Below are positions 23,516-33,655 of a stretch of DNA of 64,000 bases, in pieces. The DNA comes from Phlebopus portentosus. Its lineage: Eukaryota; Basidiomycota; Agaricomycetes; Boletales; Boletinellaceae. Within the stretch, counting starts at the first letter, position 1, and each line of letters begins with the position of its first letter. The stretch is taken from NCBI GenBank assembly GCA_037892935.1, contig JAYXKI010000009.1:1364001-1428000 (forward strand), written 5' to 3'. A program made the translations under genes and the position numbers. Under the pieces are notes generated by a model. That model was not told the DNA's origin. It saw only the letters and a program-made list of their open reading frames with translations, and ran no database searches.

Positions 23516-24352
23516 TCAAGCCACTTTCTCCTTGCCTTCGTTCTGATCCAGCTTCAGGCTCGACATGATATCGGTAAGTGCCTTGATTTCTCCTTCTGTG
23601 AGGTTAGTGTTTCTGTCATCGAGTGCAAGCCGGACGAAGAGCTTGCACACATCGTAATGGTCTTCCTCGCGCAGAGTGGCTGCGCGAATGAAGTCGCTCT
23701 CCTGAAGTATCTCCTCTTGAACGAGGACGCGGAAAAGCTGGAACGCGAGGCATACCTCCGCAATGTTATCGAACGGATCCTGAATACAAAGCTGCCTGTC
23801 AGAGGACACGCTAAGGAGAGTGATGGTGCTTACTCGTGCGAACATATCAATGCACATCGTAAAGAATACGTTGCGTACTTCCTCTTTATCGAGTTTCTGT
23901 TGGTCGATGCGCTTGAGAAGCATGCCGACTGTTTGAAGGGCTTCGTCCCTGGCAGAACGCCCATATTCTCGGACATGTCTAGCAGCCACAGCAATGGGGC
24001 TGACGTCCGTGGCGTCCTGTTTATAGGGCATCCCCTTTATGGTTATCGAGACATCCGGGGATAGACGGGCATCTGCCCTGGATTGCGCGTTGTAGATCTC
24101 TTCTGCGCAGAAGAGTACTGATGGGACGAAATAAGCCTCTGGAAGGTTAAAGGACACGGTCGCACGTCTACTCCGCGTCATTTCACCGAAGTCTCTGTGT
24201 CCCGCAGGAGAGACTTCCTTTGTGGACTGACTACTGCGCGTCGGGCTTGAGGCCCTCGAATTTCTTGATCTCTCCCTGGAGGGAGGCGGTGATTCGCCTG
24301 CATTGTCACGCTGACGGGGCTCATAAGCACTCGGAGGGTTGAATTTACCCAT
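23516..24352 (-). CDS. Uncharacterised family T protein, copy T1
   Basis: Unrecognised protein, present four times here. T1 is 278 residues if read through, 264 if a 42-nt intron (23833-23792, gtaagc...gcag) is spliced; both stay in frame. The N-terminal third is basic and Ser/Pro-rich (MGKFNPPSAYEPRQRDN). The C-terminal two thirds look helical: EALQTVGMLLKRIDQQKLDKEEVRNVFF, QDPFDNIAEVCLAFQLFRVLVQEEIL, then a charged tail. A helical-repeat fold is possible but not shown. Compared with T3 it lacks about 30 residues in the middle and reads the following segment in a different frame (FCAEEIYNAQSR against LLRGRNLQRAIQ) before rejoining, so two indels compensate. Its 5' leader carries an intron (24462-24361) ending eight bases before the ATG. 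Confidence 0.65.
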   Translation of the reverse strand: MGKFNPPSAYEPRQRDNAGESPPPSRERSRNSRASSPTRSSQSTKEVSPAGHRDFGEMTRSRRATVSFNLPEAYFVPSVLFCAEEIYNAQSRADARLSPDVSITIKGMPYKQDATDVSPIAVAARHVREYGRSARDEALQTVGMLLKRIDQQKLDKEEVRNVFFTMCIDMFARVSTITLLSVSSDRQLCIQDPFDNIAEVCLAFQLFRVLVQEEILQESDFIRAATLREEDHYDVCKLFVRLALDDRNTNLTEGEIKALTDIMSSLKLDQNEGKEKVA

Positions 24353-24535
24353 TGCACGCTCTGCAAAATCGCGAAGGCGACGCTTGTGCTGTGTCGAAGA
24401 GTGGGACAGTCAGACTGCAGTCCGAAGAAAAAACTCGCGGTAGAAAAACAAAGGTAACTCACTCTTTCGCTATGAGTGGTTGTGTGAGAGGATAATGGAA
24501 GGTGAGATGTGTAGTGGGAGGCCTCCAGAGACTCC

Positions 24536-24543
24536 TTATATAC
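24536..24543 (-). promoter_or_regulatory. TATA box of T1
   Basis: GTATATAA on the minus strand, about 185 bases before the T1 start codon and upstream of the 5'UTR intron. The same box and surroundings recur in all four T units. Confidence 0.65.
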
Positions 24544-26895
24544 CCTTCTCGTGCGTGAAGCGTGACCGTGTGCCATTGCCAGTTCGATGGCTCACCTGTG
24601 CAATTCCCATGGCACCTTCAAGCGTCGCACTTCACTTCTCTTGATTTGTGTCTGTGCTGAACTTCTAGACTTGCCGGCCCTTTTCGCGGGTACAGTACGT
24701 TTCTACTTCTCAGACGCGTGCGCATGACGCGTCGAGACGTACGCAATATATCCTGATTTAGAATGCGGGGGTGCACGTCAATGGACCAGTCGAAATTGAA
24801 TTCAATTGTGGCCAGTGCGATTGACTGGCAGCCCCTAATCTGCTCTGCCCTAATCTGCCTTCTATCACGAAAGTCGCGTTGAGGCTTGCAGGGCAGAGAT
24901 AATGTTTCTTTCTGCCTTTCAATTTCATGGAGATGACGCATCGCCTGATGCACGAGGTCAGCTAACCGAGCATCTAGATTGAGCATCTTATCTATAAGTA
25001 ACAACCGCGAAGTAAGAAATTTCGTGTCATCCTTGCGTCTTGCGTATTCGAGATCGCAGGGTTGAAGTAAGCTCGTGCACCATGCACGGCTGTTGCTGCC
25101 TGACGTTGCTGTGCATCACGATCATCGAGCGAGGGCTCTGCAGGTCCTCTTTTCGACTTGTTCATACATTATGTCTATCATAACCAGTGTAGCCTAGCCT
25201 CTCATATTCATAACACTGTGAATTTATGGTGAAGAGCCGCAGCTTGGGGTGAGGCTGAGGCTTCTCGTGGTCGTTCGCACTGCCATTTATTTACATACGT
25301 CTTACAGCTCTGTGCTGAGTAGTTTGCGGCTCCTTTTTATTATTATTGATTCCCTGAGTTTACTTGCCTCCATCTTCGAATTGCTGCGAGCGAGCACACA
25401 CACGTATCTGCACCCATCGGACCCATCTAACTAATCTAACTATATTACCGAAAATGCTTCGCCCTTTCTTTACTCATCTCCGCATCTGCACGATTCGGAT
25501 AAGACGCTTGGATTCACCATGATGAACCCACATACATCAAGTACTTTTCGACAATGACATGTGTTACATATATGCTAAAGTAACGTATTGCGCAAAGTAG
25601 TTACAGTATGCAACAAAACGATACGAGCTAATCTTTAGTCTGCAATTTCTTTATATGTCATGTTGTCCATATTCACCTTTGCCTTTGTTTGCCTTTTATT
25701 TTGATATGTTACACGTGATCGTGTTGTCGTTTCGACAGTCAGTTTTGATCGATTTATTTGAGATTTTGCGATCCAGGGATTCTGTCATCCACGTCTCAAC
25801 TTGACCACTAGCCACCACGAGTCGAAAGGGTTACTTCTACTGCGTGTCATGCAGTTTCGCTCTCTCGTTATCGATGTACGATGCGGTGTTGTAAATGGGT
25901 GCTTTCAACGAGCCATCTTTACGGATCCGCTTCGGTGCACATGCGGCCGTTTCATCTCTCTCGTACCCTCACTCTCACCAGGTGGTGCTCCCGCTTCCTG
26001 GTGATATCCGAGTATCTCAGCTTAGAAAGCAAGTTTTTGTGCTTATGCAGCACATCAAGCCACCCGATCCCGAGCATGAGCGATGGGCGATGTCCATATC
26101 CCCGAACTTACTTCACCTCCGCCTCCGAACCGCAACGGACGTGCACATATATCTGCATCCGTCCCATCTTGATCTTCTCTCATCGCATCCAGAACGTTGT
26201 CCTCAAAATACTTACTTTCACTTCTTTATCTCCGCGCATCTGAACGCTCGGATTCGGAGCCTCCTTCGAGTCCACGGCGAAGCAGCATCATACATCAAGT
26301 TCTCGGTTCTCGATAAACATGAATCATGTGCTACGTATTGTACGTTATGCATACACACGCTCACCCCTCAGATTCCGGTCATCAATAATTCAATTTCCTC
26401 CTCTCATCGAGTATACCTTAGCTATACGAGCCAATCGTTAGCTAACAATTCCTTTATATGGTCCGGCTTTTATTTGCTCTTATTTAGTGTGCAACACGTG
26501 ATCGTGTAGTTTTTTTGACTGATTTGAGATTTTGTGATTAACGGCCACGATCTCTGGACCCAGGGCCCACGTCTCAACTTGATCATTAGCTTCCACGAGC
26601 TGAAGGTGCTGTTTGTCTCCATGAGCATGCCATTGGTGCCCTTTTGCAATCGATGTACGATGCAACCTCATACATGCCGCTCTCAAGGTGCCGTTATCGT
26701 GACATCATCTCTTAACTTCGGGGGCGGGATAGGAAATCGATCGCTCGTCAATATCAACGCAAGGTGGAACAACGATTCTTTCATAAATGATCAATCACAT
26801 AACAAACCTAGATACACTCGTGCTTCATATATCGCATATCGCATAGGTGAGTATCAAAACATGTCAACTTAACCACAAAATCACAATCACGAAGC
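24544..26895. other. Upstream block of T1 and downstream flank of T2
   Basis: About 2.35 kb of duplicated, apparently non-coding DNA. 24,600-25,400 matches 28,140-28,900 and 30,950-31,700 (upstream of T2 and T3). 25,900-26,880 matches 22,600-23,510. Frames such as 25,895-26,509 are not conserved between units. No gene is called. Confidence 0.5.
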
Positions 26896-27841
26896 TCAAG
26901 CCACATTCTTCTTTCCTTTGTTCTGATCTAGCTTCAGGTTTGACACGATGTCGGTAAGTACCTCGACTTCGCATTCTGCGAGATCGGTCTTTTTGTCGTC
27001 AACTGCAAGCTGGATGAAGAGCTTGCAGCCATCGTAATGACCTTCCTCGCACAGAGTGATAGCTGCGCGAATGAAGTCGCTTCCCTGCAGTATCTCCTCC
27101 TGAACGAGGATACGGAAAAGCTGGAACGCGAGGGATACCTCCGCAATGTTGTCGAACGGATCCTGGATACAAAGCTGCCTATCAGATGGTGGGCTAGTGC
27201 GATTGATGATGCTTACCCGCGCGAACATATCAATGCACAGCATGAAGAATACGTTGCGTACTTCCTCTTTGCTGACTTTCCGTTGGTCGATACGCTTGAG
27301 AAGCATACCGACTGTCTGGAGGGCTTCGGCCCTGGCAGAACGCCCATATTCTCGGACATGTCTGGCAGCCACGACAATGGGGCTGACGTCTGTAGCGTCC
27401 TGTTTATGAAATGGAGATGCCTGGGCATCCCCTAAATGGTTATTCAGACATTCCAGGATAGATGGGAATCTGTCCTGGATTGCACGTTGTAGATTCCGTC
27501 CTCGCAAGAATGCTGCTGGGACGAGATGAGCACCGCGTAGGGCTTGGAGTATTGTGAGTACGACTTCTCGCCGGAATCGATGAGGGACGGCTCCGTCCAG
27601 GTGACACCGCGTCCCTCCGATGATTCTCTGGAAGGACAAAGGACACGGTTGCGCGTCTACTCCGCGTCGTTTCAGCGGGGTCGCTGTACACCGCACGAGC
27701 GACTTCCTTTGCTGACTGACAACCGCGTATCGGGCTTGAGGCCCTCGAATCCCCTGACTTCTCCCTGGTGGGAGGTGGTGATTCGCCCGCATTGTCACGC
27801 TGACGGGGCTCATAAGCACTCGGAGGGTTGAATTTACCCAT
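26896..27841 (-). pseudogene. Family T copy T2, frameshifted
   Basis: Same architecture as T3. The start MGKFNPPSAYEPRQRDN and the Ser/Pro-rich region are almost identical to T3, but T2 has ctcgcaagaa near 27,501-27,510 where T3 has ctcgcagaagaa, a loss of two bases. The starting frame then ends shortly after, while the conserved half (RGRNLQRAIQDRFPS, LQTVGMLLKRIDQRK, QDPFDNIAEVSLAFQLF) continues in the other frame to the stop at 26896. The in-frame 42-nt intron is also present. Everything else is well preserved, so the break is recent or an assembly artefact. Confidence 0.65.
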
Positions 27842-28049
27842 TTCACGCTCTGTAAAATCGCGAAGGCGACGTTTATGCTGTGTTGAAGGATAGGAGAGTC
27901 AGACTACACCGAGAGAGTCGTTCAGAGAAACACAGAGAAACAAAGGCAACTCACTCTTTCGGTATATGTGAATATGACTGGATGTGCGAGTGGGGTGATG
28001 GTAGTTGAGATGCGAGTAGCTTCGTGAGGTGGGGGCCTCCAGAGCTTCC

Positions 28050-28057
28050 TTATATAC
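28050..28057 (-). promoter_or_regulatory. TATA box of T2
   Basis: GTATATAA on the minus strand about 210 bases before the T2 start, with the same flanks as the T1, T3 and T4 boxes. Confidence 0.6.
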
Positions 28058-29720
28058 TCTTCTCGTGTTCTCGTGCGTGAAGCGTGACCGTGTGCCACTG
28101 CCAGAGCGGTGACTCACCTGTGCAATTCGCATGGCACCTTCAAGTACTGCACTTCACTTCTGTTAATTTGTGTCTATGCTGAATTTCTAGACTAGCCGGC
28201 CCTTTTTTCGTAGATAAAGTATGGTTTTCTAACCATTCAGAGCGTACCCATGGCCCATCGAGCTGTGCACAGTATGTTTCGACTTGATTTACCGTGTGGC
28301 AAAGCACGTCGATGGATGATTCGAACCTGATTTCGACTGTGGTCATCCTGACTGAGTGGCAACTCCTAAACTACTCTGTCCCAGTCTGACTTCGACTAAG
28401 GAAGTCGGGTTGTTCCTTTCGGGACGGAAGTGTGTTTTCTGCCTTTCATACATAGAGATGACGCATCGCCTGATGCACGAGGCCAGCGAGCCGAGCATCT
28501 AGATTGATCATCTTATCAATAAAATAAGCAACAACCACGAAGCCAAGAATTTGGCGCATCCTTGCGCCTTGCATATTCTCGCAAAACTGAAGCGAGCTCG
28601 TGCATCACGTCCGGCTGTCATCGCCCGGCCTTGCTGTGCATCACGATCATCGAGGGGGGGGGGGGGGGGGTTCTACAGCCTCAGATCCTGATTTCGACTT
28701 GTTGATATTATTATGTTTGTTATAATCAGCGTGTCCTTGCGTCTTCCATGTTCATCTTGGGATGGGGCTGAGGCCTCTCATGGCCGTTTGCATTGCCGTT
28801 TATTTACACACGCCTTTCGACTCTGTGCTGAGTAGTTTGTCTGCGCGAGCATGCTGAAGAGCTCGCGGCTCGTTTGGACTTTCTATTCCCGGATCACATC
28901 CCTCCGTCCCTGAATCGCCGCGAGCGTGCACATGCATCCAGCCCATCTAAGAGCTGTGTCACTGAAAATACTAATACTTCGCTCTTCTTTTTTAATTTCC
29001 GCATCCGCACGACGAGAAGCTCGGACTCGCTTCGATAAGCCTTATGAAGCCTCTCATGCATCAAACTCACGATGGTATATATGAATCATATACTATATCG
29101 CATGCCGTAGGACTCAGAGCATCACTCGCTTGCACTCTCCAACTTCCATCGAGTGAGCGTGAGCTATACGGAATGATACGGGCCAATAGAAACCATCGTT
29201 GGCTAACAATTTCCTTTCACGATTACTTCCAATAAATTACGGCATAATCCAATGCATCTTTGTTTCTAAGTTAGTTAGATTAGACTGCTGCAACCGCAAA
29301 TTAAATAGTTTACTCTTATTTGGAGTAAATCACGTGATCGTGCTCCCGTTTCAACATTTTTGATTGTGAGATTTTGTGTTTGATGTATGCACGACAAACG
29401 CTTGTCTCAACTTGACCACCAGCCACCACGAGCCGAAAGAGTTACTTGATTGCATCACATTCAATCTAGCTCTCTCGCTATTGATGTTCGATGCGATGTT
29501 GTACTAGGTTCCCAATCAGCCGTCATTGTGACATCCCTCTTGATTCTTTGGAGGATCGACCACAACTCAAAACCAGCACGCAGCAGGACAGTGATCCTCT
29601 TTCATGTATAATCGATCGCATACCGAACCTACATACGTCGAATCATATCACATATCGTATATCACATGGGTGAGTAGCCAAAAGCGTGTCTACATAACAA
29701 CAAAATCATAATGACGAATT
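28058..29720. other. Upstream block of T2 and downstream flank of T3
   Basis: Duplicated DNA without a supported gene. It matches 30,880-32,540 closely, apart from a G-tract length difference and scattered substitutions. Confidence 0.5.
28654..28670 (+). repeat. Poly-G tract, 17 bases
   Basis: An uninterrupted run of 17 G follows 'atcacgatcatcga'. The matching place in the next unit (about 31,460) has only six G after 'atcacgatcgtcaa', so the tract has expanded since duplication or reflects assembly slippage. Confidence 0.85.
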
Positions 29721-30659
29721 TCAGGCCGCTTTCTGCTTTCCTTTGTCCTGAAGATTCGAAATGATGTTGGTGAGTATCGTGATTTCGTCTTCAGCAAGTT
29801 TGGTCTTGCTATCGTCGAGTGCAAGCTTGACGAAGAGCTTGCAGCCGTCGTAATGGCCTTCCTCGCACAGAGTTTCAGCTGCGCGAATGAAGTCGCTCCC
29901 CTGCAGTATCTCCTCCTGCACGAGGACACGGAAAAGCTGGAACGCGAGGGATACCTCCGCAATGTTATCGAGCGGGTCCTGGGTACAAGGCTGGCTATCA
30001 GATGATGGGTTGGTGAGGTTGATGATGCTTACCCGCGCGAACATATCAATACACATCAAAAAGAATACGTTGCGTACTTCCTCTTTGTTGACTTTCTGTT
30101 GGTCGATACGCTTGAGAAGCATTCCGACTGTCTGGAGGGCGTCGGCCCTGGCAGAACGCCCATATTCTCGGACCTGTCTTGCAGCCATGCTGATGGGGCT
30201 GACGTCCGTGGTGTCCTGTTTATGAAATGGAGATGCCTGGGCATCCCCTGTATTGCTGTATAGACATTCCAGGATAGACGGGTATCTGTCCTGGATTGCA
30301 CGTTGTAGATTCCGTCCTCGCAGAAGAATGCTGCTGGGACGAGGTGAGCATCGCGTAGGGCTTGGAGTGCTGTGAGTACGACTTCTGGGCGGAGTCGATG
30401 AGGGACGACTCCGTCCAGGTAACACCGCATCCCTCCGATGATTCTCTGGAAGGACAAAGGACACGGTTGCGCGTCTGCTCCGCGTCGTTTCCGTGGGGTC
30501 GCTGTACCCCGTAGGAGCGACCTCCTTTGCGGACTGACAACCGCGTATCGGGCTTGAGGCCCTCGAATCCCCTGACTTCTCCCTGGTGGGAGTTGGTGAC
30601 TCGCCTGTATTGTCACGCTGACGGGACTCGTAAGCACTGGGAGGGTTGAATTTACCCAT
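29721..30659 (-). CDS. Uncharacterised family T protein, copy T3
   Basis: Best-preserved member of family T: one open frame of 312 residues from MGKFNPPSAYESRQRDN to the KGKQKAA end. Residues 1-120 are rich in Ser, Pro, Arg and Thr and probably disordered. From about residue 120 the sequence looks helical (LLRGRNLQRAIQDRYPSIL, ARADALQTVGMLLKRIDQQK, EVSLAFQLFRVLVQEEIL, SDFIRAAETLCEEGHYDGCK, EDEITILTNIIS). A 42-nt segment with gtaagc donor and ccag acceptor interrupts the conserved region before PCTQDP and can be spliced or read through in frame. A 5'UTR intron and TATA box precede it. Function not recognised. Confidence 0.7.
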   Translation of the reverse strand: MGKFNPPSAYESRQRDNTGESPTPTREKSGDSRASSPIRGCQSAKEVAPTGYSDPTETTRSRRATVSFVLPENHRRDAVLPGRSRPSSTPPRSRTHSTPSPTRCSPRPSSILLRGRNLQRAIQDRYPSILECLYSNTGDAQASPFHKQDTTDVSPISMAARQVREYGRSARADALQTVGMLLKRIDQQKVNKEEVRNVFFLMCIDMFARVSIINLTNPSSDSQPCTQDPLDNIAEVSLAFQLFRVLVQEEILQGSDFIRAAETLCEEGHYDGCKLFVKLALDDSKTKLAEDEITILTNIISNLQDKGKQKAA

Positions 30660-30867
30660 TTCACGCTCTGTAAAATCGCGAAGGCGACGTTTATGCTGTG
30701 TTGAAGGATAGGAGAGTCAGACTACACCGAGAGAGTCGTTCAGAGAAACACAGAGAAACAAAGGCAACTCACTCTTTCGGTATATGTGAATATGACTGGA
30801 TGTGCGAGTGGGGTGATGGTAGTTGAGATGCGAGTAGCTTCGTGAGGTGGGGACCTCCAGAGCCTCC

Positions 30868-30875
30868 TTATATAC
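30868..30875 (-). promoter_or_regulatory. TATA box of T3
   Basis: GTATATAA on the minus strand about 210 bases before the T3 start, in the same context as the other T units. Confidence 0.6.
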
Positions 30876-32545
30876 CCTTCTCGTGCGTGAAGCGTGACCG
30901 TGTGCCACTGCCAGAGCGGTGACTCACCTGTGCAATTCGCATGGCACCTTCAAGTGCTGCACTTCACTTCTTTTAATTTGTGTCTATGCTGAACTTCTAG
31001 ACTGACCGGCCTTTATTCTTCGCGGATACGATATGTTTTTCTAACCATTCAGACGCGTACGCATGGCCCATCGAGCTGTGCACAGTATGTTTCGACTTGA
31101 TTTACGGTGTGGCAAAGCACGTCGATGGATGATTCGAACTTGATTTCGACTGTGGTCATCCTGATTGAGTGGCAGCTCCTAAACTACTCCGTCCCAGTCT
31201 GACTTCGACTGAGGAAGTCGGGTTGTTCCTTACCGGACAGAAGAGTGCTTTCTGCCTTTCATAGATAGAGATGACGCATCGCCTGATGCACGAGGCCAGC
31301 GAGCCGAGCATCTAGATTGATCATCTTATCTATAAGTAACAATCACGAAGTCAAGAATTTGGTGCATCCTTGCGCCTTGCATATTCTCGCAAAACTGAAG
31401 CGAGCTCGTGCATCACGCTCGGCTGACATCGCCTGGCCTTGCTGTGCATCACGATCGTCAAGGGGGGTTTCTACAGTCTCAGATCCTGATTTCGACTTGT
31501 TGATATTATTATGTTTGTTATAATCAGCATGTCCTTGCGTCTTCCATGTTCATCCCGGGACGGTGCTGAGGCATCTCATGGCCGTTTGCATTGCCATTTA
31601 TTTACACACGCCTTTCGACTCTGTGCTGAGTAGTTTGTCTGCGCGAGCATGCTGAAGAGCTCGCGGCTCGTTTGGACTTTCTATTCCCGGATCACATCCC
31701 TCCGTCTCTGAATCGCTGCGAGCGTGCACATGCATCCACCCCATCTAAGAGCTGTGTCACTGAAAATACTAATACTTCGCTCTTCTTTTTTAATTTCCGC
31801 ATCCGCACGACGAGAAGCTCGGACTCGCTATGATAAGCCTTATGAAGCCTCTCATGCGTCAAGCTCACGTTGATGGTATATATGAATCATATACTATATC
31901 GCATGCCGTAGGACTCGGAGCATCACTCGCTTGCACTCTCCAACTTCCATTGAATAAGCGTGAGCTATACGGGTTGATACGGGCCAATGGATGCCATCGT
32001 TGGCTAACAATTTCATTTCACGATTACTTCCAATAAGTTACGGCATAATCCAATGCGCCTTTGTTTTTAAGTTAGTTAGATTAGACTGCTGCAACCGCAA
32101 ATTAAATTGTTTGCTCTTATTTGGAGTAAATCACGTGATCGTGCTCCCGTTTCAACATTTTTGATTGAGAGATTTTGTGTTTGATGTATGCACGACAAAC
32201 GCTTGTCTCAACTTGACCACGAGCCACCACGAGCCGAAAGAGTTACTCTATTGCATGACATTCAATCTAGCTCTCTCACTATCGATGTTCGATGCGATGT
32301 TGTACTAGGTTCTCAACCAGCCGTCATTGTGACATTCCTCTAACCTCGGAAGAGTAGTGACTCTTTGGAGGATCGACCACAACTCAAAACCAGCACGTGG
32401 CAGGACAGTGGTCCTCTTTCACACATAATCGATCGCATACTGAACCTACATACGTACATACGTCGAATCATATCACATATCGTATATCACATGGGTGAGT
32501 AGCCAAAAGCGTGTCTACATAACAACGAAATCATAATGACGAATT
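30876..32545. other. Upstream block of T3 and downstream flank of T4
   Basis: Duplicated DNA matching 28,058-29,720 nearly throughout. No gene is supported. Confidence 0.5.
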
Positions 32546-33452
32546 TCAGGCCGCTTTCTGCTTTCCTTTATTCTGATCTGTATCCAGGCCCGACAAGATG
32601 TCGGTGAGTATCGCGATTTCGTCTTCAGCAAGTTTGATCTTGCTATCATGGAGTGCAAGCTCGATAAGGAGCCTGCAACCATCGTAATGGCTTTCCTCGC
32701 ACAGAGTAATAGCCGCACGAATGAAGTCGCTCCCTTGCATTATCTCCTCTTGAATGAGGATACTGAGGTGCTCAAACGCAAAGGATATCTCCATGATGTT
32801 ATCAAATGGGTCCTGCATACAAAGCTACCCATCAGATGATTGAGTCGACGAGGTTGATGATGCTTACCCGCGTGAACATATCAATGCACCAGAAGAAAAA
32901 GACATTGACTCCCTCTTTATTGACTTTCTGTTGGTCGATGCGCTTGAGAAGCATACCAACTGTTTGAAGGGCTTCGGCCCTGGCAGGACGCCCACATTCT
33001 TGGATTTGTCTGACGGCCGCGCTGATGGGACTGTCACTCGTGGTGTCTTGCTTGTAAAGTTGGGATGCCTGAGCATTCCCTAAGTGGGCTTTTAGACATT
33101 CCGAGATAGGTGGGTGCCTGTCCTGGATTGCATGTTGTTGTAAGGCTTTTCCTCGCAGAAGAGTACTGATAGAGCGGATGGAGCTCTGAACCATAGGTGT
33201 ATACACTCCGGGTGGAGTCGATGGAGGACGACTGCACACATGCATTGTCTCGCGTGTCTGGACTTGGCTGTCTTGATGCACTTCAGGGTCGAGTGACACA
33301 GTTGCACGTCTGCTCTGTGTCGTGCTCCCTGTGTCGCTGTGATCTATAGGGGTGACTTCCTTCATGGACTGGCTGTCCTGCGTCGGGCTTGTGGCCGCGC
33401 GCATGTTGCTTGCGTAAGGTTGGTATGAGACAGGCAGTTTAAGCCTACCCAT
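32546..33452 (-). CDS. Uncharacterised family T protein, copy T4
   Basis: Most diverged T copy. Exons 33452-32868 (585 nt) and 32824-32546 (279 nt) join over a 43-nt intron (gtaagc...gggtag) in phase 0, giving 287 residues. Unlike T1-T3, reading through the intron meets a TGA, so splicing is required here. The N-terminus is MGRLKLPVSYQPYASN; the helical part keeps LQTVGMLLKRIDQQK, CMQDPFDNIMEISFAFEHL, IQEEIMQGSDFIRA and ends GKQKAA. The conservation of protein on both sides of the intron, despite its changed length, is the strongest evidence that family T is a real spliced gene. Confidence 0.72.
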
Positions 33453-33647
33453 TTTGGTGACGTGGGAGGATTGTCGATTGTCGACTATGTTGAGGGGGGA
33501 GGGGAGGCTCTTGTTCAGTCGTCAAGCACAGAGACGAACAAGCACAGAGATGAAGGCACTTACTCGGGAGGTTTCTTGCGGGGGCTTCTTAAATGAGGTG
33601 GTGGTTAGGGTATAAGGAGAGTTCTGCGGGGATTTCCAGAGCCTGGC

Positions 33648-33655
33648 TTATATAC
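33648..33655 (-). promoter_or_regulatory. TATA box of T4
   Basis: GTATATAA on the minus strand about 196 bases before the T4 start, at the same relative place as in T1-T3. Beyond about 33,700 the similarity to the other units ends. Confidence 0.6.

Noticed and set aside
24178..24576. 132-codon minus-strand frame starting MAHGHASRTRR
   Set aside because: It spans the TATA box and the 5'UTR intron of T1 and is not conserved as a protein between units.
25895..26509. 204-codon plus-strand frame between T1 and T2
   Set aside because: Part of the duplicated flank; frame is disrupted in the other units.
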